From Candidatus Sulfotelmatobacter sp. (GTDB taxonomy: Bacteria; Acidobacteriota; Terriglobia; Terriglobales; Acidobacteriaceae): DNA of 16,878 nt. The notes below the pieces were generated by a model. That model saw nothing but the letters and a program-made list of their open reading frames with translations. It searched no databases and was not told where the DNA came from. The position numbers and the translations under genes were made by a program. The stretch spans positions 1 to 16,878 of the forward strand of contig JASICF010000078.1 of assembly GCA_030044775.1 (NCBI GenBank), read 5' to 3'. Every line of letters starts with the position of its first letter. Positions within the stretch are counted from its first letter, which is position 1. Below, piece by piece: positions 7,298 through 15,028 of this stretch.

Positions 7298-8908
7298 GTG
7301 ACAAACCCTGAGATCCTTGTGGCGCGCAGAAATCTGACCGCGGCGGTCGCCGCTTTGGCGATGCTACTTGTCGGCCACGGTTTCGCCCAGGAGGCAGCGC
7401 TGAAACCACAAGATGCCTCGTTGCAGGAACTTGGTTCGCAGGTACAGGAATTACGGACGATCATTGAGCAGATGCGGAGCGAAAATGCTCAGTCTCGGGC
7501 GGAGACACGCGAACTTCGCGAAGAATTGCAAGAAACTCGAAAGTTACTCACCGCGCTTGCCGCCTCTTCGAACACCCGCATTTCCGCTCCGGAAGCTCAG
7601 CCGCCAAGTGGGGAAATTGCGAAATCCGAACCTCCCAGTTTGGCGCAGAGCGCGCCGGCAACTGCTCCGTCAAACGATCTTGCCGGACGGGTCCAGAAAC
7701 TTGAGGAATCAACCCAGTTGCTCGGGTCAAAAATTAACGAGCAATACCAGACGAAGGTGGAGACGGCGGCGAAGTACCGTGCGCGGCTCTCCGGCATCGT
7801 ATTAATGAACGCTTTCCACAATGTAGGCGCATCCGACAATCTTGACCTGCCGGATTTTGCCCAGCCTGTCTCGCCCGGCAGTTCGGGCTCCAGCTTCGGA
7901 GCCACCCTGCGGCAAAGTGAAATCGGACTGGAAATCTTTGGACCTTCGCTGGTGGGAGCGAGAACCTCGGCCAATGTCGTTTTCGATTTTGGGGGCGGAT
8001 TTCCCTCCACGCCCAATGGGGTTAACTTCGGCATCGCGCGCATGCAAACTGCCAGCGTGCGTCTCGATTGGCAACACACGTCGGTGATCGCAGGCCAGGA
8101 TTCTCTTTTTATCTCACCCCTCTCGCCTACCTCTTTTGCATCGCTCGCGATTCCTGCCTTTGCCTATGCCGGAAATCTATGGGGTTGGACGCCGCAACTG
8201 CGCGTGGAGCATCACTTCGATCTCACCGACAAACAAACGCTGACGTTGCAAGGCGGAATTCTGGACAATCTGGATTGGGAGGTTCCCTACGATCAGTTTT
8301 ACCGGACGGCGCAGGCCGGCGAACAGTCGGGACAGCCCGCTTATGCAATCCGCACGGCGTGGTCGATACCGGTGTTCGATCATCCTCTGAGTTTCGGCGC
8401 GGCCGGATATTACGGACGGCAGAATTGGTCCTGGGACCGTAATGTCGATGCATGGGGCGGAATGGGGGACTGGAGGATTCCGATCACGCGCCGCCTCGGC
8501 CTATCGGGCGAATTCTACCGCGGGCGCGGAATCGGAGGGTTAGGCGCGGGCATCGGGCGGACAGTGCTATTTGGTGGAAATCCGTACTACCCATCGACGA
8601 GTATTCGCGGCCTCAACTCCGCTGGAGGATGGAGCCAACTGAAGTTTCAGCTTACCTCGAAGATTGAGCTTAACGGAGCATTCGCCGAAGATGACGCCTT
8701 TACCGGCGACATACGCGGCTTTGCCACGGACGCCAATAATTTCTACCCGATTCTCGGACGCAATCACGGCCAGCTGGGCAATATCATTTACCGGCCGCGC
8801 TCGGATGTGCTGCTTTCGGCTGAATACAGACGCCTGCATACGTTTCCCGTCTACACCTCGGCGAGCAGCACTAATCAGATCAATCTAGCGATGGGGATAT
8901 TGTTTTGA
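7298..8908 (+). CDS. Outer-membrane porin with N-terminal coiled coil (DcaP-like)
   Basis: The protein has 536 residues from the GTG start. A basic start and hydrophobic stretch (TAAVAALAMLLVGHGFAQ, about 14-31) form a signal peptide. A coiled coil with regular hydrophobic and acidic residues follows (about 40-88), then a Pro/Ala/Ser-rich linker and a second short helix (about 150-170). The rest, from about 180, consists of alternating beta strands rich in Gly, Asn, Trp and Tyr, and the protein ends in Leu-Phe, the C-terminal Phe expected for substrates of the BAM barrel assembly machinery. The layout resembles trimeric DcaP-like porins, in which the coiled coil reaches into the periplasm. 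The substrate is unknown. Its stop overlaps the cupredoxin start (TTGA), so the two are coupled. Confidence 0.85.
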   Translation: MTNPEILVARRNLTAAVAALAMLLVGHGFAQEAALKPQDASLQELGSQVQELRTIIEQMRSENAQSRAETRELREELQETRKLLTALAASSNTRISAPEAQPPSGEIAKSEPPSLAQSAPATAPSNDLAGRVQKLEESTQLLGSKINEQYQTKVETAAKYRARLSGIVLMNAFHNVGASDNLDLPDFAQPVSPGSSGSSFGATLRQSEIGLEIFGPSLVGARTSANVVFDFGGGFPSTPNGVNFGIARMQTASVRLDWQHTSVIAGQDSLFISPLSPTSFASLAIPAFAYAGNLWGWTPQLRVEHHFDLTDKQTLTLQGGILDNLDWEVPYDQFYRTAQAGEQSGQPAYAIRTAWSIPVFDHPLSFGAAGYYGRQNWSWDRNVDAWGGMGDWRIPITRRLGLSGEFYRGRGIGGLGAGIGRTVLFGGNPYYPSTSIRGLNSAGGWSQLKFQLTSKIELNGAFAEDDAFTGDIRGFATDANNFYPILGRNHGQLGNIIYRPRSDVLLSAEYRRLHTFPVYTSASSTNQINLAMGILF

Positions 8909-9630
8909 GGGTACGCGCTCACTTCCGAATCGCCTGTTGCTTGCCACTGATACTGTGCGCGCTTTCTACGGCGCAAAACGTGGACCTGAAGGGAAAGGTA
9001 CAACTGACACGAAACGGGCGCCGGATTGGCGACGCATCGAAGGCGGTGGTCTGGCTCGCGCCTTTGGGAACGACTCCGGCGCCGCCGGTTCCCCAGCAGA
9101 ATCCGGAAGAAATCCCGCAGTTGGTGCAGAAAGACAAAAGTTTTCATCCGTCCCTGCTGGTGATTCCGGCAGGCGGAAAGGTCGAGTTTCCCAATCACGA
9201 TCCTTTTTTTCACAATGTTTTTTCGCTGTTCGACGGGAAGCGCTTCGATCTTGGCCTGTATGAAAGCGGTACTACGCAATTCGTGCAGTTCGACAAGCCG
9301 GGCATATCGTACATCTTCTGCAACATTCACGCACAGATGAGCGCCGTGGTTATCGCCCTCACGACTCCGTACTATTCCATTTCCAACTGGCGCGGCGAGA
9401 TCGACATTGCCAGCGTGGTACCCGGCCGATACCAGATGCACATATTCCATCCCTCGGTTTCGGCAGTGACCTTGCATGCGATTGAGCGGGAAATCACCGT
9501 GACCGCCAACGATAATTTTCTGGGCAATTTCGCGCTCGAAGAATCAAATCTCGAAGCCGCCCACAAGAACAAATATGGGCGCGACTACGATCCTCCCGAT
9601 CCGGACAATCCGGCATATGCAAGGCCGTAG
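8905..9630 (+). CDS. Secreted type-1-copper cupredoxin (plastocyanin-like)
   Basis: The 241-residue protein starts at a TTG that overlaps the porin stop by four bases; no better start precedes the signal peptide (about 1-23, ending CALSTAQ). A complete type-1 copper site is visible: His103 in HDPFFHNVFSLF and Cys139, His142 and Met145 in FCNIHAQM. The core (about 83-152) is a single plastocyanin-like domain with FPNHDPFFHNV and DKPGISYIFC, similar to secreted proteins often annotated as methylamine utilization protein. There are no other mau genes here, so that name should not be taken as function. After it comes an extra beta region (about 160-205). It probably carries electrons or binds copper in the periplasm, paired with the porin. 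Confidence 0.88.
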   Translation: MRVRAHFRIACCLPLILCALSTAQNVDLKGKVQLTRNGRRIGDASKAVVWLAPLGTTPAPPVPQQNPEEIPQLVQKDKSFHPSLLVIPAGGKVEFPNHDPFFHNVFSLFDGKRFDLGLYESGTTQFVQFDKPGISYIFCNIHAQMSAVVIALTTPYYSISNWRGEIDIASVVPGRYQMHIFHPSVSAVTLHAIEREITVTANDNFLGNFALEESNLEAAHKNKYGRDYDPPDPDNPAYARP

Positions 9631-9649
9631 CATAAGTTTGCGGCTAAAC

Positions 9650-9679
9650 AGAAGGGCGTGCCGACTGGCACGCCCTTCT
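9650..9679. terminator. Perfect hairpin terminator at the end of the cupredoxin operon
   Basis: AGAAGGGCGTGCC (9650-9662) and its exact reverse complement (9667-9679) flank a four-base GACT loop, giving a 13-bp stem of high GC content. It lies 20 bases after the cupredoxin stop and between two convergent genes. There is no T-run on the + strand; on the minus strand a short TGTTT follows. It probably works as a bidirectional terminator, or stabilises mRNA 3' ends. Confidence 0.65.
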
Positions 9680-9690
9680 CGCCTCTGACC

Positions 9691-9725
9691 TTCACTTGGT
9701 TTTACGTCTTCACTTCGTTTACGTC
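9691..9725. repeat. Short imperfect tandem duplication
   Basis: TTCACTTGGTTTTACGTC (9691-9708) is followed directly by TTCACTTCGTTTACGTC (9709-9725), a 17-18 base unit with one substitution and one missing T. It lies between the hairpin and the end of the FecR-like gene. Function is not evident; it may be a slippage product. Confidence 0.6.
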
Positions 9726-9742
9726 ACCTACCTCCAGCAAAT

Positions 9743-11923
9743 TTATCTGTGCCCGCCGCCACCGGAGTGACCACCACCGCTCGAGTGTCCAGCCGAAGAA
9801 TGGCCCCCGCTATAGCTGGGCGCGCTAGATCCGTGGCTGCCGTAGCTGGGCGCGTTGTGAGCACCGTTGCTGTAGCCGCCGTAACCGCGATAGCCTCCGC
9901 TGCCATAAGACGACCGGGGTTGCGCAATCGGCTGCCGCATGTTGAGCTGCGGACGCGAATAGCCGCTGCTTCCACGCTCGTAACCAGAGCTTCCACGCGA
10001 GTAGTTTGAACCCGGCGAAGTGCGGTTCCAGTAGCTGTCACTGCGCTCAGAAGTCGCAGAATTGTTATTGCTCCCGTGGAACGATTCCCAGCCGGCGCGG
10101 TTGGCGGAAGAAGTCGAAGGCGTCGATCCGCGGTAGCTGTTCGCCGTAGCCGTGCCCCTCGACGATCCAAGGTTTTCTGCCCTGCTCGAAGCGGATGTGG
10201 TTGATCGGGTGCTCGTCCCGGCGCGGGATTCCATGCCCTCAGAGCCTCGCGCTCCTGCGGTTACTGAGGACACGTGGTTCTGCTGCATGGACTGCTGCAT
10301 ACGGGCAGTTTCCTGCTGGAACGACGCCGGCCGCGCTGCAGTCTGCGTGCCCGCGAAATGCTGCGCCGCGCCATTGTGAATCGTCGATGGAGCCGCGGCC
10401 TTCCCGCTAGCCGACAAACTCGAGCGGCTCGGAACGACGGGCACACCTCCGGTCATCATATGAGCGGAGTTGATCTGCTCGTGAGAAGCCGCGACCGCGC
10501 TGACATGGCCTGCGCCGAACTGGCCAGCATGCACGGTTGAAAACGCGCCGCCGATGTGAGCATCGTTGACATGGGCGAAGTTCGAGAATCGAACTCCGGC
10601 ATGAAGAGGCGCGATTCCACCGAAGCGTCCGTATGCACCCCAGCCTGCCCAACCCCAACGGCCCCCATACCCACCCCACCACGGATGGAACCAGTCGCCT
10701 GGTCCGAGGGGCAACCAGCCAAAGCCGCCCCAGCCAAAACCTACGCCAAAACCAAAACCTCCGAATCCAAAGAAACCGACGTACGCCGGCGCCCAGAATG
10801 GACGGTAGAAGCCCGGGCCCCAAACCGGCCCCGGCCACCATCCCCACGCACCGCCATACCATAACCAGCGTCCGTAATGATACGGCGCCCAGCCCCATGG
10901 CTCGTAGCCGACCCAGGTCCAGCCGTAGTAGGGTTCCCAAAGCCAATTTCCATCGCGATACGGAACCCAGCCATCTGGTTCGTTTGGCACCCAGATCTGG
11001 CCGTAGTCTGGAACGTTTTCCCAATTCCCATACCCATCCAAATCTTCCGCGCCAGTGTAGTACGGACTGGTGTGCTGCCACGCGCGCGCGCTGTGAACCA
11101 TACGATCGCGTTCGCTATTCCACATATCCCAATCGTCCCGGTCGGGAGCCGAAGCGATACGGTATTGCGCGTCGTCCGCCGACCCACGCACCGTAGCCAT
11201 CTGGCCTTCTTTCACGTCGGCGATTCCCTTCGGGGTCGAAATCTGAATGTCACCCTTGCGCACGATTACGACAGTATCGCCATCAGGGAGGATCTCGACG
11301 CGCACAACGACATCCTTATGCGCGGGATGCACGGCAACATTTGGCGTATCGATCTCAGGTTCCGCTTCGCTCTCGTTGAAAACGGCGTAATCAGCGATAC
11401 CTTGCGCGAGCTGAATCTGGATATTGCTGTTCGTGAAGTTGGCGATGTTCACCTGCGAATTTGAACTAAGGCGAAGGATGTTGGCGTAATCGAGCTGTAC
11501 TTCTGCGCGCGCGTTTGGGCCGGTGGAAACTTTGTCGCCCATCAATACCGGCTGATTCAGCACCACAGCCGACCAGGTTCCGGAATCACCACGCTGGGTG
11601 GAGACATCGCCTTTCATGAAGCTGATGTGACCAACGCCCTGCTTGATTTCCGCTGGACCTTCGCCCGAGGGCCCGCCCGGCTGCGCTTCCGGCATATTCT
11701 GCGGCGGCTGACCAGCCTGGGGTTGCCCTGGCGGCGGAGGCGCTTGCCCAGGAGGAGGCGGAACTGGCTGCTGCGGAGGCGCTGGTTGGCCCATCTCCAT
11801 TGGAGCGCTCGGCTGATCGGAGGGCGCCGGCGTTTCTTCGGTGGTTTGCGCCTGCATCGTCAGCAAGCTCGCAACGAGCACGAGTGCAAATATCGCGAGC
11901 ACTGCAAGGAATTGCTTTTTCAT
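9743..11923 (-). CDS. Secreted FecR-domain protein with Trp-rich (DUF6600-like) region and Ser/Gly/His-rich tail
   Basis: The protein has 726 residues. It starts with a signal peptide (1-26, ending TMQAQ), then a Pro/Gln/Gly-rich stretch (30-90) and a FecR-like domain (about 95-245) with GVGHISFMKGDVSTQ, LMGDKVSTGPNARAEVQL and VRKGDIQISTPKG. Residues about 285-440 are very rich in Trp, Tyr and Gly, with repeated YGxW/WxPY units such as EPWGWAPYHYGRW. The last 230 residues are low-complexity Ser/Gly/Thr/Arg, with APSY repeats and a terminal GGGHSGGGGHR. FecR domains in iron systems are periplasmic anti-sigma parts, but no sigma factor gene is nearby and no membrane helix follows the signal, so this is probably a surface or periplasmic structural protein. 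It follows the NtrC-type activator gene and has its own sigma-54 promoter. AGGAAGG at 11928-11934 is the ribosome binding site. Confidence 0.87.
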   Translation of the reverse strand: MKKQFLAVLAIFALVLVASLLTMQAQTTEETPAPSDQPSAPMEMGQPAPPQQPVPPPPGQAPPPPGQPQAGQPPQNMPEAQPGGPSGEGPAEIKQGVGHISFMKGDVSTQRGDSGTWSAVVLNQPVLMGDKVSTGPNARAEVQLDYANILRLSSNSQVNIANFTNSNIQIQLAQGIADYAVFNESEAEPEIDTPNVAVHPAHKDVVVRVEILPDGDTVVIVRKGDIQISTPKGIADVKEGQMATVRGSADDAQYRIASAPDRDDWDMWNSERDRMVHSARAWQHTSPYYTGAEDLDGYGNWENVPDYGQIWVPNEPDGWVPYRDGNWLWEPYYGWTWVGYEPWGWAPYHYGRWLWYGGAWGWWPGPVWGPGFYRPFWAPAYVGFFGFGGFGFGVGFGWGGFGWLPLGPGDWFHPWWGGYGGRWGWAGWGAYGRFGGIAPLHAGVRFSNFAHVNDAHIGGAFSTVHAGQFGAGHVSAVAASHEQINSAHMMTGGVPVVPSRSSLSASGKAAAPSTIHNGAAQHFAGTQTAARPASFQQETARMQQSMQQNHVSSVTAGARGSEGMESRAGTSTRSTTSASSRAENLGSSRGTATANSYRGSTPSTSSANRAGWESFHGSNNNSATSERSDSYWNRTSPGSNYSRGSSGYERGSSGYSRPQLNMRQPIAQPRSSYGSGGYRGYGGYSNGAHNAPSYGSHGSSAPSYSGGHSSAGHSSGGGHSGGGGHR

Positions 11924-12000
11924 ACTGCCTTCCTGCTTTCTAAAATGACAGCCTAGCGCTGAAACCCGAAATTCATGAGACTGATTCTCCTTACGTCAAG

Positions 12001-12015
12001 GCAAGTTCCGTGCCA
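12001..12015 (-). promoter_or_regulatory. Sigma-54 (-24/-12) promoter of the FecR/Trp-rich gene
   Basis: Read on the minus strand, this is TGGCACGGAACTTGC, an exact match to the conserved parts of the RpoN promoter (TGGCACG-N4-TTGC), with GG and GC at the required spacing. Transcription would start near 11989, giving a leader of about 65 bases before the ATG at 11923. The gene immediately upstream encodes an activator with the GAFTGA loop that contacts sigma-54, which makes a chance match unlikely. Confidence 0.85.
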
Positions 12016-12025
12016 AAAGGGGAAA

Positions 12026-12141
12026 ATTCGGAAACAATGTAAGTCTTGTGTTTTCAGCAAGAAATATCGAACTGAACGCAAGGGGGTGAGATTCGGAACT
12101 GAGAGTGGTGGCCGGGATAAGCCGAGGTGGTGGTTTTCAGC
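12026..12141. repeat. Two direct-repeat pairs upstream of the sigma-54 promoter (candidate activator sites)
   Basis: ATTCGGAA occurs at 12026-12033 and 12091-12098, and GTTTTCAGC at 12050-12058 and 12133-12141. They lie 11-126 bases upstream of the -24 element; NtrC-type activators usually bind about 80-200 bases upstream. No clear palindrome is present, so the assignment is tentative. Confidence 0.25.
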
Positions 12142-12148
12142 CAGAGGG

Positions 12149-13516
12149 TCAGCTTTCCTTGTCCTCATCCGCGATCCCAATCTTCGACAGCCGGTAGCGC
12201 AATGCGTTGCGCGAAAGTCCCAGCAGCCGCGCAGCCTGACTCTTGTTCCCGTTTGCGCGGCGCAGCGCCTCCTGAATCATCTCGTCCTCCCATCGCTCTA
12301 AAGTCATCCCTTCCGGAAGAAATCCACCAGCGCCGTTTGATGCTTTTGCCGGACGCTGATCGAGATGAATATCGGCAGCTTCGAGCACGGTGCCCTTCGC
12401 CAGAGCGCAGGCTCGCTCAATGATGTTCTGCAGCTCGCGCACGTTTCCCGGCCAGTGGTAATTCAGCAGAATCTGCATGGCCTCGGCCGAAATGCTTTCC
12501 ACTGGTTTGCCGGAATCGCCGGCGAAGCGCGCAACAAAAAGATTCGCCAGTTCCGGAATATCTTCCTTGCGTTGCCGAAGGGGTGCGAGATCGATTGGAA
12601 CGACATTGAGCCGGTAATAAAGATCTTCTCGAAAGGTTCTCTGCTCCAGCGCCTCGCGCAAATCGCGGTTGGTGGCCGCGATCAGCCGCACATCGACCTT
12701 GATCGTTTTCGTGCCGCCAAGTCGCTCGAACTCGCGCTCCTGCAGCACGCGCAATAGCTTGACCTGCGTAGCCGGGGGAACGTCTCCGATCTCATCCAAA
12801 AAGAGTGTGCCTTTATCTGCGAGTTCAAACTTTCCGGGTTTACTTACGTTCGCGCCGGTGAACGCTCCCTTTTCATAGCCGAACAATTCGCTTTCCAGAA
12901 GGTTCTCCGGAATGGCGGTGCTGTTGATCTTGATAAATGGTCCCGACGCGCGGCGTGATTTTTCGTGGATTGCGCGCGCGATTAGATCTTTGCCGACGCC
13001 GCTCTCGCCGCCGAGCAGTACCGTCGAATTTGTCGTCGCGACGCGATCAACCGTCGCGAGCACTTCCTGCATCTTCGCGCTGCGAGCCACAATATTCGGG
13101 TGGCTATATCGCTTTCCCAAAGCCTCGCGCAGCGTACGGTTCTCTTCGCGCAGCTTGCGGACGTCCAGTTCTTTCCGCACAACCATGCGCATTTCGGTGA
13201 GCGAAAACGGTTTCAGCACATAATCGCCGGCCCCGGCCTTCATGGCTTCCACGGCGGTCTCGACAGTTCCGAATGCAGTCATGACAACCACTGGCAAGCT
13301 GGCATTCTGCCGCTTCACAGTTTGCAAAAATTCCAGGCCACTCATTCCCGGCAGCTTGAGGTCGGTCAGGATAAGATCGACGGAATTTTCGCGCAGAAAT
13401 TTCATCCCCGATTCGGCATCTCCGGCGGAAAGCGTAGTGAAGCCGTCCTCGCCCAGATTCAGCTCGAGCAGTCGCCGCATTTTGGCTTCATCTTCGACGA
13501 TGAGAATGGTTGGCAT
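12149..13516 (-). CDS. NtrC-family sigma-54-dependent response regulator
   Basis: The protein has 455 residues in the classical three-domain order. The receiver (1-120) has Glu8-Asp9, phosphoacceptor Asp52 (LTDLKLP) and Lys102 (LKPF). The AAA+ domain (about 140-380) has Walker A GESGVGKD (170-177), the sigma-54 contact loop GAFTGA (217-222), Walker B GTLFLDE (236-242) and a downstream arginine region FREDLYYRLNVVPIDLAPLR. A Fis-type helix-turn-helix (about 417-448: NKSQAARLLGLSRNALRYRL) binds DNA. All residues for ATPase activity and sigma-54 activation appear intact. It lies 45 bases after its cognate kinase gene and just upstream of the sigma-54-type promoter of the FecR/Trp-rich gene, its most likely target. 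No clear ribosome binding site is seen at the ATG. Confidence 0.96.
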   Translation of the reverse strand: MPTILIVEDEAKMRRLLELNLGEDGFTTLSAGDAESGMKFLRENSVDLILTDLKLPGMSGLEFLQTVKRQNASLPVVVMTAFGTVETAVEAMKAGAGDYVLKPFSLTEMRMVVRKELDVRKLREENRTLREALGKRYSHPNIVARSAKMQEVLATVDRVATTNSTVLLGGESGVGKDLIARAIHEKSRRASGPFIKINSTAIPENLLESELFGYEKGAFTGANVSKPGKFELADKGTLFLDEIGDVPPATQVKLLRVLQEREFERLGGTKTIKVDVRLIAATNRDLREALEQRTFREDLYYRLNVVPIDLAPLRQRKEDIPELANLFVARFAGDSGKPVESISAEAMQILLNYHWPGNVRELQNIIERACALAKGTVLEAADIHLDQRPAKASNGAGGFLPEGMTLERWEDEMIQEALRRANGNKSQAARLLGLSRNALRYRLSKIGIADEDKES

Positions 13517-13561
13517 GTTCGTGTTGCAGCCGTTATTTTAATTACAACACCGCCGGTTAAT

Positions 13562-14866
13562 TTAAGATGCGGCGTCGGTCCCTGCCTCCGTGGGACTGGG
13601 GAAGAACAATACAAAGCTGGCGCCGTGGTGCTCGTTTTGTCTTCCACTTTCAACTCGAATGGTTCCGTGATGACCATCAATGATTCTGGAAACGATCGAG
13701 AGCCCCAGCCCAACTCCGCTCTTCTTCGTGGTCACGAACGGATTGAAAATCTGTTCGCGCAGTTCTTCAGGAACTCCCGGGCCGGTATCTTCGATCCGTA
13801 CCTCCACGCCGTCGTGCTCCTCTGACTTTGCAGTAGCTGCACTCAACCGCAAAATCCCTTCGCTATTCGCCATCGCGTCATAAGCATTCTGGATAAGATT
13901 GACGAATGCCTGTTCGCAGAGGGCTTCATCCAGAGGAACCCGAGGCAGATTCGGCTCGAAATGTTTTTCCACGCGGACGCGCGAATGTTCCTCTTTTCGC
14001 GCCAGCGACACGAATTGCAAGGCGTGTTCCACGACCGGGGTGATTTCCTGCGGAACCAGATCCACGTGCAGCGGCCGGGCAAAATCGAGAAAGCGTGAGA
14101 CCAACGCACTCAATCGGTTCGTCTCCGAGGAAATGTAGTCCGCTAATTCGGTCGCCAGGGGATTGGAATCGGCCAGTTTCTGATGCAGTATTTCCGCCGA
14201 TCCTTTGATTACACCGAGGGGATTGCGAATTTCATGTGCCAGGCCGGCCGACATTTGCCCCAGCGCCGCCAACCGCTCCGAACGGCGGGCTTCTTCCTGC
14301 GCCTGCTCGAGCCGGCGATTGGTCTCAGCCAGCGTTTCGGCCAGTTCCTGATAGCGCTTCATCTGGCGGCGATTCTCGACCACAAATCGATTGACCACCA
14401 TCGCAGCCAGGAAAAAGAAAAGAATGCGGATCGCGAGGAGCCCGTACCCCTCGGGAGTAATCTCAAACTCCTGCAGCGCCGGATAAAGATATGAGCAGTA
14501 TGCAGCCGATGCGACCACCGTCCACAGCAGGGTTCCCCACGGGCTGAAATATTCTGCGGCGGTAACGACTGGAACATAAAAGATCGGATAATAACTGCTA
14601 TTGATGCCGGTCTCGCCCGTGTGATCGATCAGCAGCGTTGCGAGAGCGATTTTAAGGGCTACGCTGTACCAGGCTCCGCGCCGCGGAAATCGCGCTACCA
14701 ACCACCCTTCACTGACCTGCACAAGGCCGATGGCCAGCAGCGTAAGCTGTTTGTGAGATTCCCTCACCGGGGGAAGCACGGCGAGGCCGACCAAGAGAAT
14801 CAGCCAGAGAAAGTCCATCCAGTTCAATGCTGGACGTTTGTGCTCGGCGGCAACGGAAGCGCTCAT
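13562..14866 (-). CDS. NtrB-like membrane histidine kinase
   Basis: The protein has 434 residues. The first 165 contain about five or six membrane helices (for example 17-31, 41-58, 66-80, 93-104, 110-127, 142-160) with only short loops, so it may sense a signal within or close to the membrane. A coiled-coil linker (about 163-200) follows, then the phosphoacceptor His211 in GLAHEIRNPLGVIKGSA and an ATPase domain with NLIQNAYDAM, EDTGPGVP, FNPFVTTK and GVGLGLSI. The H box and ATPase sequence are of the NtrB/AtoS-like type that pairs with NtrC regulators. The gene is followed by the NtrC-type regulator and sits between two FecR/Trp-rich genes. The 162 bases upstream to the preceding gene hold no convincing promoter that I can see. 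Confidence 0.94.
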   Translation of the reverse strand: MSASVAAEHKRPALNWMDFLWLILLVGLAVLPPVRESHKQLTLLAIGLVQVSEGWLVARFPRRGAWYSVALKIALATLLIDHTGETGINSSYYPIFYVPVVTAAEYFSPWGTLLWTVVASAAYCSYLYPALQEFEITPEGYGLLAIRILFFFLAAMVVNRFVVENRRQMKRYQELAETLAETNRRLEQAQEEARRSERLAALGQMSAGLAHEIRNPLGVIKGSAEILHQKLADSNPLATELADYISSETNRLSALVSRFLDFARPLHVDLVPQEITPVVEHALQFVSLARKEEHSRVRVEKHFEPNLPRVPLDEALCEQAFVNLIQNAYDAMANSEGILRLSAATAKSEEHDGVEVRIEDTGPGVPEELREQIFNPFVTTKKSGVGLGLSIVSRIIDGHHGTIRVESGRQNEHHGASFVLFFPSPTEAGTDAAS

Positions 14867-15028
14867 GGTGTGATGGTGGAGGACAAGGGCGGAAAAGTAA
14901 AATGCGCCGAGACCTGAGGTGTCAGACGGCCCGGCGCTGGATTACCTCTACGATTCCTTTTCGGCTCACCCGCACCCTCGACCGCATGCGAACTTATCAC
15001 ACCGCACCCGGCCACTCCGCGTCAAACG

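Noticed and set aside
10407..11081. Long antisense or alternative frames across the Trp/Gly-rich region, including frames on the opposite strand (10556-11464)
   Set aside because: They mirror the repetitive codon composition of the FecR/Trp-rich gene and show no independent start signals or domains.
9743..11923. FecR-type anti-sigma regulator of an iron-uptake sigma factor
   Set aside because: No ECF sigma factor or TonB-dependent receptor lies nearby, and the protein has a cleavable-type signal rather than an anti-sigma N-terminus with a membrane helix.
11953..12180. 75-codon minus-strand frame between the activator and FecR genes
   Set aside because: It spans the sigma-54 promoter, has no ribosome binding site and no recognisable features.
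13100..13825. 241-codon + strand frame opposite the activator/kinase junction
   Set aside because: It crosses two well-supported minus-strand genes and has no domain or start signal.
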